From NCBI GenBank assembly GCA_018715585.1, contig DVLH01000222.1:1-9994 (forward strand): a stretch of DNA of 9,994 nt, written 5' to 3'. Position 1 is the stretch's first letter. Every line of letters starts with the position of its first letter. This stretch comes from Candidatus Aphodomonas merdavium. GTDB taxonomy: Bacteria > Bacillota > Clostridia > Christensenellales > Aristaeellaceae. Position numbers and translations under genes: made by a program. This document shows, piece after piece, positions 1 through 5,183 of this stretch. The notes beneath the pieces were generated by a model that was not told where the DNA came from, made no database searches, and saw only the letters and a list, made by a program, of their open reading frames with translations.

Positions 1-585
1 GGAATGGTTCCACGCATACACATCTACCTGGCCATCTCCCATAGAGGCGATTGCGTCAGACGCTTCCTGCATGGAGAGGTTTACGTCGCTAAGGATATCA
101 AGCCCATGCAAGTCAAGGGCGATGGTATCAATAATGAAAGCGGTTTGTCCGGGGAAGGAGGCGGAGAGGGTTGCTCCCTTCATTTGCGACATGGTTTCGA
201 TACCGGATTTGTCTGTGGCGACAAAGTGCAGCATCATCGGCCAGGAGATACCCCAGCTGCGCACATTCTGGCTGGGCGTGGGGAAAACATCGCTGGCGCC
301 GTTCCATGCTTCCCAGCTAGTACAGGTGATGCAAAGGCCGATTTGCACGTCGCCGCTGTTGACGGATGCATAGTTAGCAATCGCTCCGCCGGGTTCGACA
401 TTGATCGTCTTTTCGGGATAGATTTCTTTGATCATTTCACCAATTTGCGCGGCAGCAATCGTCCACACTGCGCTGGTGGAGCCACCGACGATGATGAGAT
501 TGTCTTGATTCAGTTCAGCAAGAGCACTTGTGGTCATACCCATAGCCATGAGCACGGCGAGCAAAAGGGCAAGGATCTTTTTCAT
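1..585 (-). CDS. TAXI-family TRAP transporter solute-binding protein (3' end outside window)
   Basis: Exported substrate-binding receptor of a TRAP transporter, the TAXI subtype, which captures small organic acids or amino acids outside the membrane and delivers them to a fused DctQM permease. The first 195 residues are present; the rest lies beyond position 1. Residues 1-23 form a signal peptide (MKK, a hydrophobic stretch, then a type I cleavage site after Ala-Leu-Ala). The mature protein opens with a V-G-G-S-T strand-loop (33-37), then the EPGGAIANYASVNSGD segment at 64-79, which matches the family's TGGSVxNxxxxxSGExD motif. AWNGASDVFPTP (93-104) and the GIETMSQMKGATLS stretch (128-141) also align with TAXI proteins. 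The start ATG at 585 has AGGAGGT at 591-597, five bases upstream. The gene follows the isomerase gene by 66 bp on the same strand, so cotranscription is likely. No transporter membrane subunit is visible; it may lie further left. The ligand is unknown. Confidence 0.9.
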   Translation of the reverse strand, partial: MKKILALLLAVLMAMGMTTSALAELNQDNLIIVGGSTSAVWTIAAAQIGEMIKEIYPEKTINVEPGGAIANYASVNSGDVQIGLCITCTSWEAWNGASDVFPTPSQNVRSWGISWPMMLHFVATDKSGIETMSQMKGATLSASFPGQTAFIIDTIALDLHGLDILSDVNLSMQEASDAIASMGDGQVDVYAWNHS

Positions 586-620
586 GGGGTACCTCCTTTG
601 ATAATAAATAATTCTTTATT

Positions 621-643
621 TTTCAGGAACAACCGTCCTGAAA
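621..643 (-). other. Intercistronic stem-loop between isomerase and TAXI receptor genes
   Basis: A perfect inverted repeat, TTTCAGGA (621-628) and TCCTGAAA (636-643), is separated by a 7-base loop, nine bases past the isomerase stop codon. Read on the minus strand it is followed by AAAATAAAG rather than a run of T, so it does not look like a full intrinsic terminator. A plausible role is mRNA 3'-end protection or partial termination, giving different levels of isomerase and receptor. The repeat is seen directly; the role is inferred. Confidence 0.45.
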
Positions 644-651
644 TTTTCGTG

Positions 652-1923
652 TTAGAACAGATTGCCTTGCGCATCAAAGGGCAAATCACGCACATTGGAA
701 AGCAGCGTAAGCTCCGGATTCTCCCGTACCTCGTCCAGCATCGATTCGGATACCTCGATTTCGCTCAGCTCCAATGTGTTTTTGATGCGGATAACGCGCG
801 CTTTTGTTCTATCGATGCCGTAGCAGAACATGATGGCACCGGCAATTGCCTGGCGGTCGTTGTCGAGGATGACGGGTAAATAGGCGCTGTTTGCACGCAG
901 GCAGGTCAAGCAGTTGGCGTAGGTGACGTCCAGATCAATTTTGTTGTAAACGCGTCGGGTGATGAAATCCGCCAGGCCGGTGCCCAGAAAATTGCCATGG
1001 GACGCGTCGGTCAGATCCAGCAGTGCGATTTGCCGCACCTGAAGGCCGCCGCTTAAACCTTTGGCAAAATAGCGGCCGATGACGTTTGGGTCCATGCCTG
1101 CGCCGGAGACTTCCTTGCCGATCTGGTCTACGATCAGCACGTCGCAGCTGGGCAGGAGTAGGCGCGGCATCATTGCGAATGCCTCTTGCAATAGCTTCGG
1201 CTCTTCCGTGAGAATTTCGTCCTTGGTGAGCGCTACCACTTTGGCTGTCTCTTCGTATTCGTTTTCAAGCGTTCCAAAGCCGAAAAGGATGGGCGCGTTG
1301 GCAAACACAACCTTACCAAAGAGCGGAATCAATTGCCCCATATAGTCGTAGCCGTTGATATGGCACGCCTCGGCGCCCTTTTGCTTGCCCAGGCCGATGA
1401 CGCTCATCTTTACCAAACCGCTTTCATATGGCCCGCGGAAGGAGGTGTGCGGTTTGATGCGGTTGTTGAGGATAATTCCGTCCGCCCCGGCGGCGTACTT
1501 GTCGATGAATACATCGTGGCCTTCATCCGTTACGCCAATTTTGACGGTCTCCATCGTGGCGAGAATCGGACAACCGCAGCTTTCTTCCGTAATGCCGTAA
1601 TTGCGCAAGATGGCGAGTTGACCTTGGGCGGTGGCGCCGCCGTGGCTTCCCATGGCCGGGATGATAAACGGTTCACCGCCGTGGCGCTTGACAAAGGCAA
1701 CCAGTTCTTTGGCAATAAGCGCGCTGTTGGCGACGCCGCGGCTGCCGCAGGTGATGCAAAGCCGCATGCCGGGTTTGATGAGCGATACGATTTTTTCCTG
1801 CTCAAGTTGCGCACGAATGGCAGCAGGGAGGTCGGTAATGGCCGTATGCGGGAAATTTTGCCTTACGCGCGCCATGCGCGGCATGGGCATCTCCTTGAGA
1901 ATTTCAGCGGTTTGCACCAACAT
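652..1923 (-). CDS. LarA/DUF2088-family nickel-pincer cofactor-dependent isomerase (substrate unknown)
   Basis: A 423-residue member of the lactate racemase (LarA) superfamily, the same length class as L. plantarum LarA (about 424). These cytosolic enzymes use the nickel-pincer nucleotide to racemise or epimerise 2-hydroxy acids by hydride transfer. The spacing of the key residues fits: His94 in GSHGG, His159 in KPHTSFRG, Lys172 in GLVKMSVIG and His188 in EACHING. LarA has H108, H174, K184 (cofactor attachment) and H200 (nickel ligand), and the 16-residue K-to-H spacing is identical. GLGKQKGAE (177-185) and VDQIGKEVSGAGMDPN (265-280) are typical of the divergent DUF2088 subgroup, so the substrate need not be lactate. 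GAAGGAA at 1930-1936 precedes the ATG by six bases. The cofactor genes larB, larC and larE are not in this window. The permease gene lies upstream on the same strand. The family assignment is firm; racemase, epimerase and substrate specificity are open. Confidence 0.88.
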   Translation of the reverse strand: MLVQTAEILKEMPMPRMARVRQNFPHTAITDLPAAIRAQLEQEKIVSLIKPGMRLCITCGSRGVANSALIAKELVAFVKRHGGEPFIIPAMGSHGGATAQGQLAILRNYGITEESCGCPILATMETVKIGVTDEGHDVFIDKYAAGADGIILNNRIKPHTSFRGPYESGLVKMSVIGLGKQKGAEACHINGYDYMGQLIPLFGKVVFANAPILFGFGTLENEYEETAKVVALTKDEILTEEPKLLQEAFAMMPRLLLPSCDVLIVDQIGKEVSGAGMDPNVIGRYFAKGLSGGLQVRQIALLDLTDASHGNFLGTGLADFITRRVYNKIDLDVTYANCLTCLRANSAYLPVILDNDRQAIAGAIMFCYGIDRTKARVIRIKNTLELSEIEVSESMLDEVRENPELTLLSNVRDLPFDAQGNLF

Positions 1924-2012
1924 GGCAATTTCCTTCTTTACAATTAATACTTATATTGTTAAAATGAATTCGGACATCGTAAGCCTGATTAAAAACATTA
2001 TTTTATTCATTA

Positions 2013-2034
2013 TTGCATGCAATACGGTCTACAA
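2013..2034. promoter_or_regulatory. Candidate GntR-family operator pair upstream of the isomerase gene
   Basis: A 14-bp perfect palindrome, TATTGCATGCAATA (2011-2024), has the core TTGCATGCAA (2013-2022). Twelve bases further, start to start, is CGGTCTACAA (2025-2034), whose last eight bases match the GTCTACAA box at the permease promoter. The core differs from the TTGTATACAA box there only by one symmetric T-to-C / A-to-G change, and the 12-bp phase is the same. It sits about 90-110 bases upstream of the isomerase ATG, in an AT-rich 166-bp spacer (1924-2089). I see no convincing -35/-10 pair in that spacer and no strong terminator after the permease gene. The palindrome is seen directly; binding by the neighbouring regulator is inferred. 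Confidence 0.45.
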
Positions 2035-2089
2035 GTAGCATACTACACTTTTTCTGGTTTGTACAGGCCTAAAGTTATAAAGTTTTCGT

Positions 2090-3511
2090 TTATTTTTTAT
2101 CTTCTCTTTCCAGATGTTCTTGATGGCGGTTGACTGCAAAGAAGGCGAGGGCTCCCAAGACCAGCCAGACGGCGACGATGCCTATTTCCAGCGGCCATGC
2201 CAGTGCGCCCGGACTTCCAGGAACGATCAACAAAAGCAGCATAGCAAACGCAAGCACGATTGCCAGTATGTTTAAACTGTGGGAAACGGGATAAGGAAAC
2301 GAAATTTGTGGCATCCGGCGGATGCGAAGCGCCGAAATCCCTACAGCAAACCAGGCGAAGATGTAGCCAAGCGAGCAGACGTTTACAATGGGCAGAAGCA
2401 GCCCTTCGCCTAGGAAACTACCGGCGATGGCAAGCACGCCAATGCACGCGTTGGCAACCGTAGGCGTATGAAAGCGGGGATGGATCTGAGAGAATGCCGG
2501 AGGGATAAGCTTTTCACGCCCCATCGACAGCATCAGCCGCGCGCCGGCAACATAGAAGGAGTTAAGCGTTGTCAGCAAGCCGCAGAACGCACCGATAATG
2601 ACAATAACTTTTAGTACGTTTAAGCCCAGCCCAATGCTGAACACCTCCGCGGCGGGCAAGTTGAGCGTAAGCATTTCCTGCCAGGGGATCACCATACAAA
2701 CGGCGGGAATGATCAAGCCGTAAAAAATGCCGGCGCTGATGACGGAGAGGCCGGACAGCGCACCCACGCGCCGCTTGTTTGCTGTGCCTGCAACCTCCTC
2801 GGCACCTTGGCCAATCGTATCAAAGCCGGAGTAGAAAAATGGCGCCATCGCCAGTACCGCAAGGAATCCGATGGAAAAGCTCCCGGTGGGGTTTTCGGAA
2901 GTTTCGGTAAAAAGGGGCAGCAAGTTGCCGGGCTTGCCCAGGACGGCAGCGACAGCGACAATGAGAACGCTGATGGCAAGCAGCGCTACTACAAGCAGCT
3001 TTTGCACCTTTGTTACCTTATCAATTCCCGTAAAGTTGATAACAATGATCGCTACGGCAATGAGAAGGCACAGCACTAACGTGGGCAAATAGACCGTTTC
3101 TCCGCCGATGGTGTAAAGCGGGAAGGAAGCGAGCGCCGGGAAAAGCGTCTGTGCCAGCTGCCCGATGGCGATCACTTCCCAAGGGCACATCATCACATAG
3201 GCGAGCGTCAACAACCATCCCGTGGCGAACGCCGCCTTGCGCCCAAAGGCGCGCAGCGTATAAATGAACGCGCCTCCCGCTACGGGCATGGCTACGCTTA
3301 ATGCGCCAAATACACGTGCAATTGGGTACAGGCAAGCGGCACCTAAAAGGAATGCGAGCGACGTAGCCAACGGGCCGCCGCCCTGGTTTACCCAATCCCC
3401 AATGACCAGGATCCAGCCGACGCCAATGATGGCACCAAAGCCGATGGTGAATAGGTCAAATGCTTTGAGTTGCTTTGAGAGGCCTTGCGTGGCAGTGCTT
3501 TTTCCTAGCAT
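2090..3511 (-). CDS. APC-superfamily permease (amino acid/organic acid type)
   Basis: A 473-residue multi-spanning inner-membrane transporter of the amino acid-polyamine-organocation superfamily, close to the usual length for 12-helix members. KAFDLFTIGFGAIIGVGW (16-33) is the family's first helix with the unwound G-V-G substrate-binding loop. The next helices follow as long hydrophobic blocks, with GARLMLSMGREKLIPPAFSQIHPRFHTPTVAN-type sequence in the cytoplasmic loop after helix 8, a hallmark of APC permeases. The C-terminus is a short charged tail. AGGAA sits 8-9 bases before the ATG at 3511. It is the first gene of the minus-strand group and has its own promoter and operator cluster (3561-3652). 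Its neighbours, an LarA-like isomerase and a TAXI receptor, suggest import of the compound being isomerised or a related amino acid. The substrate cannot be assigned from sequence alone. It works as a secondary carrier and is independent of the TRAP receptor. Confidence 0.88.
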   Translation of the reverse strand: MLGKSTATQGLSKQLKAFDLFTIGFGAIIGVGWILVIGDWVNQGGGPLATSLAFLLGAACLYPIARVFGALSVAMPVAGGAFIYTLRAFGRKAAFATGWLLTLAYVMMCPWEVIAIGQLAQTLFPALASFPLYTIGGETVYLPTLVLCLLIAVAIIVINFTGIDKVTKVQKLLVVALLAISVLIVAVAAVLGKPGNLLPLFTETSENPTGSFSIGFLAVLAMAPFFYSGFDTIGQGAEEVAGTANKRRVGALSGLSVISAGIFYGLIIPAVCMVIPWQEMLTLNLPAAEVFSIGLGLNVLKVIVIIGAFCGLLTTLNSFYVAGARLMLSMGREKLIPPAFSQIHPRFHTPTVANACIGVLAIAGSFLGEGLLLPIVNVCSLGYIFAWFAVGISALRIRRMPQISFPYPVSHSLNILAIVLAFAMLLLLIVPGSPGALAWPLEIGIVAVWLVLGALAFFAVNRHQEHLEREDKK

Positions 3512-3560
3512 GGCGGGTGCTTCCTTTCCGCATGGGCGATATCAATTTTATAGCAAATTT

Positions 3561-3582
3561 TTGTCTACAAAATTGTATACAA
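3561..3582. promoter_or_regulatory. Composite operator O1 at the permease transcription start
   Basis: Two 10-bp boxes, TTGTCTACAA (3561-3570) and TTGTATACAA (3573-3582), lie 12 bp apart. The second is the core of an 18-bp perfect palindrome, AAAATTGTATACAATTTT (3569-3586). The TTGT-NN-ACAA form fits operators reported for FadR/FCD-type GntR regulators. It lies just downstream of the predicted permease start (about 3588), a position where binding would block transcription. The regulator encoded next door is the obvious candidate ligand. Confidence 0.65.
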
Positions 3583-3594
3583 TTTTCAGTTCCT

Positions 3595-3623
3595 AGTATA
3601 GACACGCGAGCCGACTTTGTAAA
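3595..3623 (-). promoter_or_regulatory. Sigma-A-type promoter of the permease operon
   Basis: On the minus strand, TTTACA (-35, bases 3623-3618) and TATACT (-10, bases 3600-3595) are separated by exactly 17 bases. The predicted start is near 3588, leaving a leader of about 77 bases. The promoter is flanked by operators O1 (downstream) and O2 (upstream). A perfect TTGACA at 3636-3631 has no matching -10 box at 16-18 bases, so it is not preferred. Confidence 0.65.
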
Positions 3624-3629
3624 TCCACA

Positions 3630-3651
3630 TTGTCAACAAAATTGTATACAA
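3630..3651. promoter_or_regulatory. Composite operator O2 upstream of the permease -35 box
   Basis: TTGTCAACAA (3630-3639) and TTGTATACAA (3642-3651) repeat the O1 layout. The 23 bases 3630-3652 match 3561-3583 with a single mismatch, and the two copies are 69 bp apart. ATTGTATACAAT (3641-3652) is a 12-bp perfect palindrome. O2 lies seven bases upstream of the permease -35 box and about 57 bases upstream of the regulator's -35 box, so it could act on either gene or allow looping to O1. Confidence 0.65.
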
Positions 3652-3708
3652 TAAATTATCCCATATGAAACAAAAGCATGTATTTCAAATCATGAACAGC
3701 GCGGCATG

Positions 3709-3737
3709 TTGCATCTTAAGCAGGCATGTTGTATAAT
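3709..3737 (+). promoter_or_regulatory. Sigma-A-type promoter of the gntR gene
   Basis: TTGCAT (-35, 3709-3714) and a consensus TATAAT (-10, 3732-3737) are separated by 17 bases. A second overlapping TATAAT occurs at 3737-3742. Transcription should start near 3744, which rules out translation starts at 3726 or 3741 and supports ATG 3780. Confidence 0.72.
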
Positions 3738-3779
3738 ATAATGAACTTTGGGCTGTCATGGAAGGGTTGGAGTTCATCT

Positions 3780-4427
3780 ATGGTAAAAGGTCGGATTAGC
3801 GCGGAAGAACAGGCATATCGCTATATCAAAAACAAAATTATCAACAAGCAACTGCGCCCGCTGGAGCAGATTGTGGAGATGGATATCGCAGAGCAATCGG
3901 GCATTAGCCGCACGTCGATCCGTGCGGCCATCCGCCGCCTTGGGTACGAAGGCCTTGCCGATATCCGCCCCAACAAGGGTGCGTTTGTGGTCAACCCTTC
4001 TCCGAGGGAGATCCGCGATATTTTTGCCTGCAAGCGCCTGCTTGAGACGGAGGCAATCCGCTTGGCATGCCATCGCATCACAAAGGAAGAACTTTCCGCG
4101 ATGGAATCATTGGTTACCAGTGAGCCGCAAACATTCTACGAAAAAGACTTCAACGCATTCCTTTCGCTTAATACGCAGTTTCATATGATTATCGCAAGGG
4201 CATCGCAGAACTTGTGCTATGCAAAGTATATCGATGAGTTGATGACAAAAAGCAATGTCTTTTTAATCTTTTACGATGATTTCATGTTCACCTCCTTTGA
4301 TGAGTCGGATGCGCATAAGGAGCATTGTTCCATTTACGAAGCGCTTTGCCAGGGGGATGAGGAGCGCTGCGTCAGTGAAATGCGCCGCCATAGCGATACG
4401 ACGTACGAGACGTTGAGCATCCGCTGA
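3780..4427 (+). CDS. GntR-family transcriptional regulator, FCD (FadR-type) domain
   Basis: A 215-residue DNA-binding regulator. Residues about 7-72 form the winged helix: AYRYIKNKIINKQLRP, then the helix-turn-helix around DIAEQSGISRTSIRAAIRRLGYEGL (35-59), then the wing with GAFVVNPSP (67-75). Residues about 76-212 form the FCD effector domain. Its usual metal/ligand set is Asp-x3-His, His, His; here the residues are Asn131-x3-His135, His182 and His204, so the first ligand is Asn rather than Asp. ATG 3780 is chosen because GGAG (3769-3772) sits seven bases upstream and the promoter's predicted transcript begins after the earlier in-frame ATG codons. The gene is divergent from the permease operon. 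By analogy with FadR-type regulators it probably represses that operon until a carboxylate, likely the pathway substrate, binds the FCD pocket. Effector and binding sites are inferred. Confidence 0.9.
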   Translation: MVKGRISAEEQAYRYIKNKIINKQLRPLEQIVEMDIAEQSGISRTSIRAAIRRLGYEGLADIRPNKGAFVVNPSPREIRDIFACKRLLETEAIRLACHRITKEELSAMESLVTSEPQTFYEKDFNAFLSLNTQFHMIIARASQNLCYAKYIDELMTKSNVFLIFYDDFMFTSFDESDAHKEHCSIYEALCQGDEERCVSEMRRHSDTTYETLSIR

Positions 4428-4448
4428 GAACGGTTAAAAAAATGCCGG

Positions 4449-4482
4449 GCGCTCCTCTTTAAAAAAGGGGGGGCGCTTTTTT
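4449..4482 (+). terminator. Intrinsic terminator of gntR
   Basis: A 12-pair stem (4449-4460 with 4465-4476, including three G-T pairs) has a four-base A loop and is followed by six T residues (4477-4482). It lies about 20 bases after the gntR stop codon. Seven A residues upstream (4436-4442) might allow weak function from the other side, but no convergent gene is present. Confidence 0.88.
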
Positions 4483-4549
4483 GTGTATTCGCTTATTATG
4501 CAAACAGCAGAAACCATTTGTGCGCCGGGGAGAGAGGAGGAGACGGGAT

Positions 4550-4720
4550 ATGAGCCCGCCCCACGGCTGCGCTAAAAAACATGGCGGCCGCATATACGGG
4601 AAGATGGAAGCGCGGGCCCGGGGGAAGGAAACCGCGCGGATACAAATGGGCCGGAAGATGGGAAAGAAGGCGTCTAGAAGGCTGGAGCCTCTCAAAATAA
4701 CGGGCATGAAAGCCGTGTAA
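4550..4720 (+). CDS. Possible small basic protein, 56 residues (doubtful)
   Basis: ATG 4550 is preceded by AGGAGG (4535-4540) at nine bases and opens a 56-codon frame. The product is very rich in Lys and Arg, with no membrane segment, cysteine motif or recognisable fold. The ribosome binding site is the only positive evidence, and it sits in a generally purine-rich stretch where such a match arises easily. No clear promoter precedes it, and it begins about 70 bases after a strong terminator. I cannot assign a function, and it may not be expressed. Confidence 0.15.
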   Translation: MSPPHGCAKKHGGRIYGKMEARARGKETARIQMGRKMGKKASRRLEPLKITGMKAV

Positions 4721-5007
4721 AGGCAGTTGGGGGGAAACAGCAAAGAGCCCCGGTTGGGACGAGGGAAAAAGCTCGCGAAGGAAAACGCTGCGGAGCCTTG
4801 GAAGGCTTTTCATCTTCCTGTTCGGTGCGGAAAAAGGGAGTGAGCAAGCCGTTCCCGGGATGGCGAGCAACCGGCTATCAGACGCAAAGGGGGTGCAACG
4901 CCGAGGGAGGCAGGCGCACATGGCGCAGGGATACGTGTGCTTGAAGACAGGCGCTATGCCGCGCGTGGCCCTGTTGGGAAGTCCCTACGGACCTTTTGAA
5001 GCATGAA

Positions 5008-5051
5008 TTGCACAAAAAAGTGCAACAATACAACCTCATGCGGGTATTGTT
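5008..5051. other. Two adjoining inverted repeats upstream of malQ
   Basis: TTGCAC (5008-5013) and GTGCAA (5020-5025) flank six A residues. AACAATAC (5024-5031) and GTATTGTT (5044-5051) flank 12 bases and share two bases with the first repeat. The second is followed by ATTTGTTTTT, so it could be a weak terminator for a transcript from the gene-poor stretch. The first could instead be a dimeric regulator's operator for malQ. Both repeats are perfect in their arms; the roles are inferred. Confidence 0.35.
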
Positions 5052-5107
5052 ATTTGTTTTTCCGGCGTGGCAGACGGAGGCGCCGGCGTGCCGTTTTGTA
5101 AGCTGTC

Positions 5108-5136
5108 TTTTCTTTTGCGCGGTTATGTTGTATAAT
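5108..5136 (+). promoter_or_regulatory. Probable malQ-glgP promoter
   Basis: A consensus TATAAT lies at 5131-5136, with only a poor -35 candidate (TTTTCT, 5108-5113) at 17 bases. A start near 5143 would leave a leader of about 40 bases before the malQ ATG. The weak -35 suggests activator dependence or modest basal activity. Confidence 0.5.
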
Positions 5137-5183
5137 TTTTTCCTACTGTGCTTGATTTCGACCATCAAACAAGGAGGATTGCC

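Larger units (their letters stand above)
4483..5107. other. Long region without a convincing gene, purine-rich plus strand
   Basis: About 625 bases between the gntR terminator and the malQ promoter. The plus strand is conspicuously A/G-rich. One plus frame is open from 4481 to 4997 except for TAA at 4718 and TGA at 4841, and a 141-codon minus-strand frame (4496-4921) also exists. Neither translates to anything I recognise; both products are low-complexity and rich in Arg, Lys, Pro or Ser. No tRNA, rRNA, tmRNA, 6S or T-box hallmark was found by eye. It may be decayed coding sequence, a noncoding transcript or a leader. Confidence 0.5.

Noticed and set aside
4..879. 291-codon plus-strand frame at the left edge
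   Set aside because: It runs opposite the TAXI receptor and isomerase genes, which both have clear family motifs and ribosome sites on the minus strand.
3631..3636. Perfect TTGACA (minus strand) as the permease -35 box
   Set aside because: No acceptable -10 box occurs 16-18 bases away; TTTACA with TATACT at 17 bases is far better.
3703..3731. GGCATGTTG direct repeat (3703-3711, 3723-3731) as an activator site
   Set aside because: It is short, two copies only, and overlaps the promoter elements that already explain part of its sequence.
3726..3737. Shared ATGTTGTATAAT block at the gntR promoter and again at 5125-5136, taken as a further regulator site
   Set aside because: The match is mainly the consensus -10 box plus a few bases; the right half of the operator (ACAA) is missing in both.
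4496..4921. 141-codon minus-strand frame as a gene
   Set aside because: The product has no recognisable domain, its composition follows from pyrimidine-rich DNA, and no promoter or convincing ribosome site was found.
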